Of a stretch of DNA of 64,000 bases, positions 52,526 through 63,763 are shown piece by piece (the first letter of the stretch is position 1; every line of letters begins with the position of its first letter). A program made the position numbers and the translations under genes. The DNA lies in contig BTPG01000001.1 of assembly GCA_036245525.1 (NCBI GenBank), forward strand, positions 217,792,121 through 217,856,120, read 5' to 3'. This DNA comes from Semisulcospira habei (taxonomy: Eukaryota; Mollusca; Gastropoda; Semisulcospiridae). The notes beneath the pieces were generated by a model. The model saw only the letters and a program-made list of their open reading frames with translations, was not told the DNA's origin and ran no database searches.

Positions 52526-52848
52526 GTGTGTTTGCGTGTGTGTTGGTTCGTGATTCAATACATGGGTATTTTAAGGTGGTCTGCTGGTGGTCTGTTTACA
52601 TTAGTGTGTATGTGTTTGCATGCGTACATGTTTGTTTTCTGTTGTTTGTTTCTTTGTTTTATCTGTAGTCTAATGTCCCAATGTAAATGTGTGTATGTGT
52701 GCGTGTGTGTTGGGGGGGGGGGGGGGGGGGGGGGGGCAGTGTGTGTGTGTGTGTGGGGGGGGGGGGGGGGAGGGGGGTTGGGTCCTGTATCTGTGTTTTT
52801 GTTACAACCCCTAGTGTCTTTCAGTTTTGTGTGTGTACATTTGTCTGT

Positions 52849-52879
<31 letters not shown>

Positions 52880-52900
52880 GGTTGTTTGTTTGTTGTTGAT
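52526..52900 (+). repeat. GT- and G-rich low-complexity region
   Basis: (GT)n tracts alternate with poly-G runs of about 27 (52711-52737), 14 (52757-52770) and 18 (52863-52880). Open frames here translate to Cys-Val and Gly runs and are not genes. Strong G-quadruplex potential on the plus strand. Confidence 0.9.
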
Positions 52901-53515
52901 GTTTTTGTCTTTTGACATCAGTGCACTGTAAGAAATCTTTGTTTAAGCTATGATTCTGCAGCTCTTATTTTTTTGTGTTAGTAAACACTGTTTACACTAA
53001 AAAGTTGTGCCTTTAATTTATTTGACTTTTCCGGTGTTTAGGGCCAAAATTTACTTACAAACAAAAACAAACAAAAATAAAGGTATTTCAAAATGGTGTT
53101 ATCAACTTTTTAGTGTGTCTAGTCAAACATGAGATGTGTGCTAAAACAACGCAGCACACAGAGAAATGTCCATATTGCGATTTTTTATTTTGGGGGTAGG
53201 CAACTTTACCGGGTGATAGCGTAAAGACTACACAATGGACAAAAATGCAGCTCAGATTGCTGTAAAGAAGACAAAAATGCTTTACTGTGATGAAATCAGA
53301 TTTTGAAAATGTTCAGCCTTTTGCAAAATATCGACTGGCAAGTCTTTGTCTTGTTTTTTATAGTGCGCAGTGTATTTGAAATTATCAGACTGATTTGGTT
53401 CAAACGTAAATTGAAAACAATCTAGCATGTAAAACGGTGTAAAAAACAAATATCAGGCTGCTGTCTTTAAGGCCAAGGTCAAAGTGGCCATTTTATATTT
53501 CTCTAAGAGATATCT
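52901..53515. other. Intron, no recognised feature
   Basis: AT-rich sequence. No exon or repeat family is recognised. Confidence 0.4.
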
Positions 53516-53735
53516 CCCAGACTAGTTACCCTTGAGAGAGGTCACTGAAATTGGTATGTTTAGAAAGGTCCTTCCACAAAGTATCTATGGGCCAAGTTTG
53601 AAGACTGTAGCTTGAATAGTCTCCGAGAAAATGCCAACGTTAAAGATTACCACTGTGGACGGACAACGGACGACAGACGGACGACCACTGGCCCAGAACA
53701 TAGACTTACTTTTGCTTTGCATGAGAGCCAAAAAG
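53516..53735 (+). repeat. Family A terminal unit
   Basis: It contains GAGAGAGGTCACTGAAATTG, TTTAGAAAGGTCCTTCCACA, TGGGCCAAGTTTGAAGACTG, CTCCGAGAAAATGCCAACG, GGACGACAGACGGACGACCA and ATGAGAGCCAAAAA, the typical 3' end of family A. Confidence 0.75.
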
Positions 53736-53749
53736 GCATTTAATGAAAG

Positions 53750-55450
53750 AACTATGTCACTACCTGTAAGGTCAAGGACCTAGCAACCATGTTAGTTTCA
53801 CATTGTGTATTATTCCAAGTAATATCTCTAAAACTGCTTATATTTTGACCGGACATAAACTTGATTTTATGATAGTTTTGATGATGTCCCTAATGAAAGG
53901 TCAGATCAGTTCAGCTCGGTTTAGTTTATTCAAGGTGGGATCTCTGTGCTTGAAAAAGCCAGTGCGCGCTCGTCCCAATCTCTCATGCATTTTTCCAGTG
54001 TTTTTGTTTCTGTTTGTTTGTTGTTGTTGCTTTTTTTGGTTTTTTTGTTGATACTGTGGTATTAAAGGATGATTTACTATGGTTCTTTCATATCTTTTCA
54101 AGTTTGCGCGCTGCAGTGACCATATACAACCAACGCCCTCCTCCCCCCCCCCGAACCGAAAAAAAGGCAGAAAATAAGGCAGACACAATAAAACAAGTAG
54201 AGGATAAGGGTTAACAGTGAAAGGATGGGGGTGGCTTCCCCATCTTTTCTGATATTTTCATCACAAATATGTCAACAAAACAATAGAAAGTGATGTAGCG
54301 ATTCTTTTTTATGCAGTTCTTTGTCCAGAGTAAAAATAGTGACTGCACAGAGGTTCTAGCAAATGATAGTTCTGACCTTGACCTTGAGCTTAAAGACCAG
54401 ATTTTCATTCACGGCACTTTAGTTTTATTTGGAGTATTATCGCCTGAAGTTTGAATCATATCGGTCAAGTCGTTTGAGAGAGGGAGCCTGCTGTAAGTGC
54501 CAAAAGAATATGGTAGCCATGACCTTGACTACCATCATCTTAAACTTAGATTAAATTGGTTCTGTGCTTCAAAATTCTCTTGTGCACTTACATTTAATTT
54601 TTTTAAATAGCCATTGTGACCTTGACCTTTATTACATTAGCAACGAATTGTTTGTTTCCTATATTTCTGTTTTATATTTTTAAAATTATTTTTATTATTA
54701 CGATGGTATTTATATGGCACATTTCTCATATTTATAATATAACTCAATGCGCAGAATGTAGCCGCGAACTGAACCCAACAAGCACGCTCACGTGAATCAC
54801 ATGCATTCACTCACACACTGTACATAAACACAGGACATTCACGTGGTGCTGAGGGCAAGCTCAAGCAAGCTACTAAAGTTCTTTTGGGAAATTCAAATCA
54901 TGTGTATTTGAAATTTTATTAAGTTGGCTGAAACTGATACCAAAGTGGAGGGGAGGAAGAGCCAGAGTACCCGGAGAAAGAACCCCCGACAGTCCGCCCG
55001 AATTAACGGTGACACTTACTAAAGGAGAAAAGTCTGACACTGGAACCTGGAATCGAACCTCGCACCTTTAGCATTGGTGGCAGGCGCCTTAACCACTGCG
55101 CCATGGACCGCCCCATATTATATAATATGATCATCAACTAATTCAGTAATTTAAGAGACATGACATGTTCAAAAGTTTGAGGAAATATGGCAACTATGAC
55201 TGTGACCTCAGAGAATGCACCACGACACAGGTTCATAATATTTCATCTTGAAATAGAGTACCATTAATTAAAATTTAAGTTGACAATACCGTTTTTTTTT
55301 TTAATCTGCAAGTCCTATTGTTTTTTTCTGAAACAGGATTTAATAAATAAAATAAAATATCATAAAAGACATGGGGCAGAAGCGACCTTGACCTACATTA
55401 GGTAATCATACGGCATGTAATAGGTCAAACTAGGGAAAAAATGTGTATAT
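53750..55450 (-). repeat. Family B-like repeat, inverted, interrupted by a SINE
   Basis: TGACCTTGACCTT-type words occur on the plus strand near 54374, 54522, 54617, 55199 and 55383, often with CTGAAA or AAAAGT phrases between. This mirrors the plus-strand pattern at 10490-11530. The S1 SINE at 54690-55114 lies within it. Confidence 0.5.
54690..55114 (-). mobile_element. tRNA-derived SINE S1, second copy
   Basis: From 55114 on the minus strand: GGGGCGGTCCATGGCGCAGT, a B box GGTTCGATTCC, the S1 body (CACCGTTAATTCGGGCGGAC, CTTTCTCCGGGTACTC), and a diverged 3' part with GGGTTCAGTTCGCGGC and TGCCATATAAATACC, followed by an (AAT)-rich tail near 54690. The tRNA-like head is intact, but the 3' half is older-looking than in the copy at 25553. 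Confidence 0.8.
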
Positions 55451-55833
55451 GTGGCTGTAATTGTCAATCTTGTAGTGTTCAAAAGATGAATGTTACGCAT
55501 CATATTAGCCGACTGAAAACAGACCACAGGTTAAGTCGGACATAACGGTCGAGAAACAGGAAGTGTTTTGGTTCTTATATTTATTACACAGCTGCTAGTC
55601 TGATGATACAGTGACAAATAATAAATCAGTTCACAATGAAACATGTCTTTTATGACTTGTGTTGCAAAGGCAGTATACCATTATTTTCTTCAAACCGTCT
55701 GGTTGGTGCCTAGATGAATCTAGCTTGTCATTAGCACCTTGTTATAGTGGCACTCTCAACAGTTAACAAGGGTCGCATAGTTTATATTAACGTTGTTTTC
55801 CTTCAAAATAACTGGCTCAGTCATTTTGGTTGC
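55451..55833. other. Intron, no recognised feature
   Basis: No exon or repeat family is recognised. Confidence 0.4.
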
Positions 55834-56190
55834 CCCCCACCCGGGTCTGCCCTGGGGGACTTGGGTGGGGTTGACTACTTTTTAGTTCCCAGGGTCACCC
55901 TGGTCAGCCCCACAGAGTGGGTTTTTCCCTCTCTTTTGGGGCATGTGTTTCTGCCTACTCATGGTCCATTCACCTGTATTTTCCTTTTTTAAACTCTCCC
56001 TACCATCTGCGCTTCCTGTAGCTCTTGATATTGGATGTGTGTTGCTAAATGGTCTTAGGTTTATTTAGCGTATTAGACCGGCTGGCGACATACATTCAAT
56101 ATTCTGTTTAGTTTTTTTTACAAGCAGTGCAGGCACGTCCTGAGAAAGTCTTGTTGCTGTCGGGACTTTAAGCAATGTACAACAACAACA
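55834..56190 (+). mobile_element. Family C dispersed repeat copy
   Basis: Full-length: CCCACCCGGGTCTGCCCTGG to CTGTCGGGACTTTAAGCAAT, then GTACAACAACAAC. Very close to the copies at 43556 and 32083. Confidence 0.65.
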
Positions 56191-56770
56191 ACATTTTTGG
56201 TTGCACACTGTAAACAGCAACCTATTTCCTAAGGTTACAGATGTGTGATAGGTGGCCGTTTTGAAAATGACGGCCATGTTTGTCCGATATCCAATGGATG
56301 TGTTATTTTATCAATACTACAGTCTACTTTCTTTCCTAAAAACTTTGTCTCGTAACACTCATACACTTCCCTTCACTGTGCTCTCAAATATAGAATAATG
56401 AATAATTTAAAAAAAAGAGACTGACGAAAAGATGGAAAGAAATAATTAGTTTTCATGCAAAACGTGTACAGTTTTTGAAAAACATCCTACTGGTTTGGAA
56501 AAGAGCAATTATTTGGCTATCCAAATATATCTTTATTTTATCGCTTATTTTAACTTCAGCAGCCTATATTGTTTACCACTACCAAACTCTAAAAAACATA
56601 GAGTGTGTGGGCGCCATCTTGAAAATGGCGGCCATGCGTCCTTGGTATTCATGTCAGCAATCACAGTCATATTCCACAGTCATTTAGTGAAAACTAAATG
56701 TTCCTAATTTCCAAATGACACAATTTAGATGCGGTTAAAAGTAATGATGGTAAATTGGTCATTCTAAATT
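56191..56770. other. Intron with weakly repeated phrases
   Basis: Two stretches carry similar words about 350 bp apart: GTGGCCGTTTTGAAAATGAC-GGCCATG near 56251 and CGCCATCTTGAAAATGGCGG-CCATG near 56611. They suggest an old duplication. No gene is present. Confidence 0.4.
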
Positions 56771-56771
56771 C

Positions 56772-57812
56772 TGGCGGACTTTTCTCCTCTAGTAAGTGTC
56801 ACCGTTAATTCGGGCGGACCGTCGTGGGGTTCTTTCTCCGGGTACTCCAGCTCAGCCTCCCCCTCCCCTATGGTATCGGTTTCAGGCCACTTTATAAATT
56901 TCAAATACAAGCGATAAAAATTTCAGAAACCTCAGTAGCTGAACTGACCCTTTGCACCACGTGAATATCCTGTCTTGTACTGTGTTTGTCTTCAGAATAA
57001 ATGCGTGTGTGTCATTTGAGCGCCGCATCGGTCAGATCAGAAAATACCTCACTACCGAAGCTGCCACCAAACTTGCTGTCTCTCTCATCCTATCTCGCAT
57101 CGACTACTGCAACTCTCTCCTTTCCGGCCTCCCTCACTCCACCACTTTCACTCTCCAGCGCATCCAGAACAATGCTGCCCGCCTTGTCCTCAGAAAGAAA
57201 AAATCCGACCACATCACTCCCCTGCTCAAACTCCTTCACTGGCTTCCCATCCCCCAACGCATCCAATACAAGATTCTGTCTCTCTGCTAGAAATCCCTGA
57301 ACAACTGCGCTCCCGCCTATCTCTCAAACTTACTTCACCCCTACACTCCTCCCCGCTCCCTCCGCTCCGCCTCCGACCCTCTCCGCCTCCACATCTCCCG
57401 CACCAAACTCAGCACTTTTGGCCCCCGCTCCTTCTCAGTATACGGTCCATCCATCTGGAACACTCTCCCACTCTCTCTCCGTCAGAAACACTCTCTCTCT
57501 TCCTTCCAGTCCACCCTCAAAACTCACCTCTTTCAACAGTTCTAGCACTATACCACCACACTCCCCACCCTAAGCAGACTGTCATAATGTATTTCACTAT
57601 TTGTGGTTCGTGAGTCGTTGTTTAAAGCGTGCGATTGCGTGCGCGAGTTGTGAGTGCGCGCTTAGAGTTATAATTATTATAAGATAAGCGCATTATAAAT
57701 ACCGTAATTATTATTATTATTATTATGTTGGGTGCAGTTCACGGCGCTTTGAGCCGATTCGCAGAATTGGGAAAAAGCACCTATATAATAACCGGTATTA
57801 TTATTATTATTA
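56772..57812 (+). mobile_element. tRNA-derived SINE S1, 5'-truncated and split by a LINE
   Basis: The body from GGCGGACTTTTCTCCTCTAG to about 57017 and the tail 57725-57812 (CACGGCGCTTTGAGCCGATT, AAAAAGCACCTATATAATAA, (ATT)n) together match S1. Between them sits a LINE 3' end. The tRNA head and its promoter boxes are missing. Confidence 0.75.
57018..57724 (+). mobile_element. L2/CR1-like LINE 3' end, copy 1
   Basis: The open frame to 57290 reads RIGQIRKYLTTEAATKLAVS, LILSRIDYCNSLLSGLPHST, LQRIQNNAARLVLRKK and LLKLLHWLPIPQRIQYKILS, then a TAG. Beyond the stop it continues APAYLSNLLHPYTPPRSLRS and LSTFGPRSFSVYGPSIWN. This is the C-terminal domain of L2/CR1-type reverse transcriptases. The 3' end is TAAGCGCATTATAAATACCG followed by (ATT)n. 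It is 5'-truncated and inserted in SINE S1. Confidence 0.8.
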
Positions 57813-57964
57813 TTATTCAAGAGATGACATCACAAACGATTTTTTTTAACAGTTCCAAGACAAAATCTCGATGACATTCTACTGGTTTTACCAGTAGGGT
57901 ATTGACCGCTAGCTGTGCCCAAACTTTGGTGCCAATGAGTTGAATTTGCAGGATAATGCACTTT

Positions 57965-58275
57965 TCAGTATTGCTTACACTAAAGTTTTGGTTTGAAGTT
58001 GTGAATAGTATTTGAGAAAAAGTAAATTTTGTCAAAATATGGCTATTTAAAAAAAATCTATTTCCTGATCCCTGTGACCTTGACCTTTTACAGAGGTCAC
58101 TGAAATTGGTACATTTAGAAAGGTCTTGCCACAAAGTATCCTTGGGCCAAACTTGAAGACTGTGGCTTGAATAGTCTCCCGAAAATGCCAGCGTTAAAGT
58201 TTACCACGGACACTGGATGGATGACCACCGGCCCAGAACACAGACTCACCTTTGCTTCGCACTTGAGCCAATAAA
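57965..58275 (+). repeat. Family A terminal units
   Basis: TTTGGTTTGAAGTTGTGAAT, GTCAAAATATGGCTATTT, TGACCTTGACCTTTTACAGA, TTGGGCCAAACTTGAAGACT and CTTTGCTTCGCACTTGAGCC. Confidence 0.75.
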
Positions 58276-58299
58276 ATGTGCTTCTAGGACCTTTGTCAA

Positions 58300-58440
58300 T
58301 TCAATGGCAAAGAGCCTCAGCCGTAATAAGAACTTCAGTGCAAGAAGCATAGATCCTCATGAGCCCTCACAACTGCAGGGTCTCATGAGGATCTATGTCT
58401 ATTGCAGTTGGATCCTGTTCACCTTTCCTTGGCAGTGAAA
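58300..58440. mobile_element. Hairpin MITE, best-paired copy
   Basis: The inner hairpin at 58341-58405 pairs CATAGATCCTCATGAG (first arm) with CTCATGAGGATCTATG (second arm), with further pairing outside and a short loop CACAACTGCA. The outer ends resemble the TTAA MITEs (CAATGGCAAAG, inverted CTTTCACTGCCAAGG). Located just outside SMG8 exon 2. Confidence 0.6.
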
Positions 58441-58574
58441 GCACTAATCAACATAATGAAAACTGAGATCACAGTATGTAAGCTGGTCTGTGACTTTGGA
58501 CCTAATGGCTCTGGAGCAGAAAGGTAAAGAAATCATAGACTACCATAAGTAATGAGACCAAGCTATCAACACAC

Positions 58575-58774
58575 CTCAAATCTTGCTGCCACAGGGTTGC
58601 GACCGACGTTGTCATCAAATCCCTTGGTGAAAGCCATTTCAATGTGTTGCCATAGAAACTCCTTGAAGCTGTGTTCCTGCCGCACTGGCATCAGAGGAGA
58701 CCTTGGGCTGTCAGACACAGAATTGCTGGAGTTGCCACGACGAAGGGTCTGATAGCTTTTGCTGCGTGGTGAGT
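58575..58774 (-). CDS. SMG8: SMG8 internal exon 2 of 5 visible
   Basis: This 200-nt exon opens with AC completing a codon, followed by 66 codons. The acceptor AG is at 58775-58776 after TTGGTATTTC, and the donor GT is at 58573-58574. It starts with a serine/arginine-rich linker (SPRSKSYQTLRRGNSS) and continues into KEFLWQHIEMAF and GFDDNVGRNP. This is the strongly conserved SMG8 block LWQHVE..KGFDDSVGRNP, so I regard the gene identity as secure. It ends at a codon boundary with the residues RFE, and the next exon starts LPA, matching the conserved FELP junction. The flanking introns are 4.9 kb and 34.9 kb. No frame disruption is seen, so the gene is probably functional. Confidence 0.95.
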
Positions 58775-60263
58775 CTGAAATACCAACTACAACATCATGG
58801 ATTGAACCAATTGAATAATAATTTGTACAGCGAGAAATGGTTTTGTTTTGACAGCTCCTTGTCTTTTGCTCTTAAGGTGATGGTAATTACAAATCCATGA
58901 AAAGGAATGACTTCTTTAAGATCTCAAGGGCCCCAGCCCCTCACTAGACACATTATGCCTACCCTGCCCAAGCTCTCCTAACACTCCTTATGACCGTTTA
59001 AAGAACTAAGTTTAGATTCATAGTTTTGTGTTTTGACAAAATTGTCTGCATCCTTAAAACCAAGTACATGCTACTTGGTAAGCCAGCTATTTTTGCAATG
59101 AACAGTCAAATTGATCGAGATTGAACTGGGCTCTCGGGTTTTGATTATACACCGTCACACAAAATGCAGCCTCATGTCATAACATTTGTTCTTCAAAATA
59201 TTTTACAGTCATTAGCAGTAAGAACAAAAAATGCATTCAGGACATTTTCTTTAGTACTGACATCATTCTGGAAATGGTTTCCACACCCATAATTGAACAG
59301 CCAAGCTCTGCTTTTTCAGAAAGCCTGTTCTAAATGACTGTAGTAGGCATTCCTAATTTTGTGGGCGGGCTCACACTAGTTACTATATGTATCTTGAAAT
59401 TATACTGGGATGACATATTCCATTATAATTTGTTACTTTACATCACCGTTTCATGAAATAATTGTAAAATCAGTATATGGATGTATGCCCGTGCTAGCCT
59501 TTGTATAAAGAATGTAACAGCGTGTTAATTTACCCACCATAAATGACAAGGGACATGAAAATGGACTTCCTTTGCAAGAATACATGATGTTATACTGTGA
59601 TGCAATAATAAAAATGTAATCAAAAATGTCACTAACAATATTATGTTGCATCATCTCAAAAACAATCCTGACGGGAAAATCCTTCCTTTTGTGCTTGTCA
59701 AAAGATGGCACGTCATTTGGAGTACCACGATTGCATTCTGACGTTTTCAGTCTGTGAGTACCTCTGCAGATTTTGAGTGTGCTTGTACCCATACTGTAAG
59801 GTAAGAGTAAAACTGACTTCCTTTCTTGAATATATATATTTCGGGTTTTCGCTTTCTATCTGCAACATTTCAAAGAAACAGAGACATCTAAGAGGTGGCT
59901 TTCGTTTGTTGCAGTGAGCTTTGCTGGCTGAAAATTAGAACTTTATGGTTAAGGCTAAGAGACAACAGCAAGATAGTGTGTGATGAAGCTCTTTGCCCAC
60001 GCATAAAGTTCACACAGAGTTTCAGCGTTGAGCTGTCGTGTCAGCGGTATTTTTGTAACAAATTTTCTGTGTATGCACGAGGTTCTGTGCGATCGTGAGG
60101 TCAATGATCCGCACAGAGTTTTAGTGGCGCAGCTCAGCTTAACAGAGCTCAAGAGTAGTTAGTATGTGCTATTCTGTCAGTGAGGACGGACGTATTATAA
60201 GACTCTGAAACCTAGATTTCAGGTACGTTTTTATATCTATTATTGACAGCCACGGCCCAGGCA
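58775..60263. other. 4.9-kb SMG8 intron, right of exon 2
   Basis: No repeat family or exon is recognised in this stretch apart from AT-rich sequence. Confidence 0.4.
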
Positions 60264-60960
60264 TGCTATTTCCACCTCCGTCGCATCAGTCAGATCAGAA
60301 AATACCTCACCACCGAAGCTGCCACCAAACTTGCTGTCTCATCTTATCTCGCATCGACTATTGCAACTCTCTCCTTTCCGGCCTCCCTCACTCCACCACT
60401 TTCACTCTCCAGCGCGTCCAAAACAATGCTGCCCACCTCGTCCTCAGAAAGAAGAAATCAGACCACATCACTCCCCTGCTCAAACTCCTTCATTGGCTCC
60501 CCATCCCCCCAACGCATCCAATACAAGATTCTGAGTCTCTGCTACAAATCCCTCAACAACTACGCTCCTGCCTATCTCTCCAACCTACTTCACCCCTACA
60601 CTCCTTCCCGCTCCCTCCGCTCCACCTCCGACCCTCTCCGCCTCCACATCCCCCGCACCAAACTCAGCACTTTCGGTCCCCGCTCCTTCTCCGTCTATGG
60701 TCCATCCAACTGGAACACTCTCCCACCATCAGAAACACTCTCTCTCCTCTTTCCAGTCCGCCCACAAATCTCATCTCTATCAACAGTTCTAGCACTATAA
60801 CATCACCACACTCCCCACCCCAAGCTGACTGTTGTAATGTATTTGTGGTACGTGAGTCATTCTCAAAAGTGTGCGCATGTGTGCGCGAGTTGTGAGTGCG
60901 CGCTTAGAGTTATAATTATTATAAGATAAGCGCATTATAAATACCGTAATTATTATTATT
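60264..60960 (+). mobile_element. L2/CR1-like LINE 3' end, copy 2
   Basis: Same element as 57018-57724: RRISQIRKYLTTEAATKLAV, LQRVQNNAAHLVLRKKKSDH, NYAPAYLSNLLHPYTPSRSL, LSTFGPRSFSVYGPSNWNTL. Two frame changes lie near 60341 and 60510. The 3' end is again TAAGCGCATTATAAATACCG plus (ATT)n. 5'-truncated at almost the same point as copy 1. Confidence 0.8.
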
Positions 60961-61309
60961 AGCTAGTGAGAGAAAGGTAGTATGCTTTAGTAAGATTTAG
61001 CTCGGTGATGTAGCGTTGATTTGGTTCAGTTATATCAGTTTTATAACTTGAGATAACCGGGGATTTTTCTATATAGTTATTTACCGGGATGGATAACTAA
61101 GGAATGTGATGTGTGTATGCCTAGGTTGTTTTCAAAGATAGTACGTGGGTGTGGGTGTGTTAAGTATAATCTTTTCCTAGGTACGAACCGGTGTATGGCG
61201 CGTGTGTCATGTTATAGTCTGTTTCAGTGTAGTGACTGAGTTATGGTGTATTGCGAATCTAGTCTGTTTTATGAAGCATGAGTGTGTGAATGAACGTGTA
61301 GATTTATTT

Positions 61310-61665
61310 GCCTTTTCTTATTTCGGTCTAGTCACTTGGAACGACCTTCCAGCCCATGTCAGACATACTCCAACTCTGTCTGTTTTCAAATCACTGCTCA
61401 AGACCTATCTGTTTTCTTATGCGTATAGTTAGATGCAATTTCAGTGTGTTAGCAATCTTTGGCAGTAACTGTTCTTGTAATGGTGTGTGTGTGTAATGTG
61501 TGAGTGAGTTTTGATATGTGTCACTTTAGGTTTTATAACATTTATTGTAGTGTTTTCTTTCTTGTACTTTTTGTTCTGTGATTTCTGATCTTGTAAAGTG
61601 CTTACAGCACCATTCATTTGGAGGTAAGCGCTACATAAATGTACATTATTATTATTATTTGTATC
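61310..61665 (+). mobile_element. Another LINE 3' end with (ATT)n tail
   Basis: A frame ending at 61432 reads SYFGLVTWNDLPAHVRHTPT, LSVFKSLLKTYLFSYA, the usual last ~40 residues of CR1/L2-type proteins. The 3' untranslated part ends GTAAAGTGCTTACAGCACC, GGTAAGCGCTACATAAATG, (ATT)n. It is a different subfamily from the copies at 57018 and 60264. Confidence 0.7.
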
Positions 61666-62584
61666 AGCCAGGTTATGTAATGTACCTCATATCATCCAAT
61701 ATGTGTGTTCAGCAAGTGTTATGATATTAGAACTTTATTGTACCGAGTTCTTGTGCAGAGTGCGGGACTTGTCGCCGAGACGTCAAAGTCAACAGAGGCT
61801 GCCGCTGAAGTAACGTGTCCTGAGGACATTCACCGCTCGGGGAGCGAGAGGCTTGGTGCCAAGACATCAAAGTCAACAGGGGCTGCGCTGGAGGAATGTG
61901 TCGAGAGGACTTCCACAGTTCGGGGAACATGGGACAGCTTCAAGAACGCGTCACGGGAGAAACTACATGCCTAGACATGGAGGAACGTGCTAACGTTACA
62001 GAGCGATAACACGTTGAGCAGGTTGGATAATGACAGTTTACCTAACCTGGCTTTTAATATAATTATTGTGTGTGGATGTGAGGGTGATGTGCTAAAGTTG
62101 AGAATTGTGTATCTTGTGAAAAGTATTTTTGAGTTCACATTTTGTAGTTAGTTTTATAAATGGGGCCACAGAAAAAAAGGAATGGTGTTATGCGATTATA
62201 CTGCACGGATGCGTCCAACTGAGAGTTAGTGTTGGTGTGTATGTGCCCATTGTGTTTGCGAGTCTGTGCGTGCAACCGGTTGAAAGTCTGCATACGTTAC
62301 ATGTTTTTGCTAATGAAGAACAGATAGGATTCTAAGGGTTTCCATTCAACAGCATGCATGTCAAGTTAAAGAGTGCCCACTGTGTTTGATACAGTGTTAC
62401 ACAACCCCCACAGCAGCAAGCGTCCCACTTTTTTCAACATCAGAGATGAAAGAAAAAATGTGAGGGGCGAATGCGGAAGTCACGTTATAGGCGGTGCTAG
62501 AGAGACTTTCTTGTTCATCTACCTTACAGCGCGCCATATACTGTGTAATAGGCAATTATAGCATTTCCAAGTATACAGCAGGAT
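61666..62584. other. Intron, no recognised feature
   Basis: Contains two similar phrases ~80 bp apart (CCGAGACGTCAAAGTCAACAG near 61777 and CCAAGACATCAAAGTCAACAG near 61859), a local imperfect duplication. No gene is recognised. Confidence 0.4.
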
Positions 62585-62588
62585 TTAA

Positions 62589-62777
62589 CCCCTTCATTGC
62601 CAATGGAAACAATCTTTGTTTTTGAAGTCATTGTAAATTCAAGGACCAAAAGCTATAGACATCCCAGAACCATGAATACAACTTGGTCTCAGCATGAGAC
62701 ATGGATGACTGCGGGGGTTCCTGAGGATCTGACTCTTCTGGTTGAGTCGAGCTCACATTTTCTTAGCAGTGAAGGGG
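62589..62777. mobile_element. TTAA-flanked MITE, 189 bp
   Basis: TTAA at 62585-62588 and 62778-62781 flank inverted ends CCCCTTCATTGCCAATGG and CCCCTTCACTGCTAAG. The centre holds a degenerate hairpin (AGACATGGATGACTGCGGGG, CCTGAGGATCTGACTC). It matches the elements at 22661-22942 in end sequence. Confidence 0.75.
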
Positions 62778-62781
62778 TTAA

Positions 62782-63661
62782 GCAGTAATTTTATGTGTCC
62801 CCACAGTCTAAGATTACTAGTATCGTACATCTATGGATGACAAAAACGTGCAGCATTCTATTTTTTCTTTAGCCCTACACAATGCAAAAACAAACCAAAA
62901 TCTTTACAAGCATACCACTATATTTTAGAGATACAATTTTAAATTAAAAAAAATAGGCTGGTTGTGAGTTCCCAAGCAGCGCGAGAACGCTTGCTTGATT
63001 ACGCAACTTTGAGCCGAGACTAGACTTGGCAAGCCATGTATGCATAGATGATACTGTTTTGTTGTGAATCAAACACAATATGCATCAAAATTCAAGCTCA
63101 AATTGACAAAGACCCGTTGACGATTGCTTTCTGGTCATACAGTTGTTACATTACAACATTTTTTTTTTATTTTTGTGGAAATAATGTTGAGAAAAACGAT
63201 CTCGCAACATTCATTAAAACTGCATATAGCAATGAAGCCAGTCGGAGTGGCTTCGGAAAATGGCCTGCGGTATCGTTTCAATAGCTAGTATAATTATTCA
63301 ACTTTGTTACACCAACAGCAGATACATTTTATTCATGTAAACTCTGCTAATATTTGGGCGATTTCATGATATTAATTTGTTTCTGTAAAGTTTTCCTGCC
63401 GATCATCATCCGTAGTGATGCGGCGTCTTGCTCACAGCCCACTATGATTTCTTGCCTCTCGTGTTAGAGAGTGCACTAGTTTGGGGGAATCCGCAACCTT
63501 GGTATTCAGTTACTCAAACTTTAACAACATGCCGCAAACCACAAGGGATCATGCTGACTGATAAAATATGAGTTTCCATGAAAATCAGTGGAGATGAGCA
63601 CAAGGGGTTTACTTCATGTCTTACAGGCATAAATGGATACAGATTAAAGTAGAAAATATAC
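62782..63661. other. Intron left of SMG8 exon 1, no recognised feature
   Basis: No repeat or exon recognised until the donor of the 63662-63763 exon. Confidence 0.4.
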
Positions 63662-63763
63662 CCATGCCAGTGTTGTTCCTCATTAGTCCAAGGAAATAAC
63701 TTATAGGTTCCGAAGCTTCGTTCTTGCGACAGTGCACAAACACAAACTCCTGGTTGGCTGGTA
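63662..63763 (-). CDS. SMG8: SMG8 internal exon 1 of 5 visible
   Basis: This exon encodes part of the SMG8 protein, the partner of SMG9 in the SMG1 kinase complex that phosphorylates UPF1 in nonsense-mediated mRNA decay. The minus-strand acceptor is a pyrimidine-rich tract ending in CAG at 63764-63765, and the donor GT is at 63660-63661. The exon is 102 nt: two bases completing a codon, 33 codons, then one base. The peptide begins VPANQEFVFV, which matches the SMG8 family block VPANQ-x-FV. The single leftover G joins the AC that opens the next exon, so the phases fit. The upstream exons lie beyond the right edge of the window. Assignment of this short exon rests mainly on the VPANQ block and on phase; the other exons are clearer. 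Confidence 0.85.

Noticed and set aside
52508..52915. A 135-codon frame rich in Cys-Val and Gly
   Set aside because: It is produced by GT and poly-G tracts and differs in every homopolymer; no protein-like composition.
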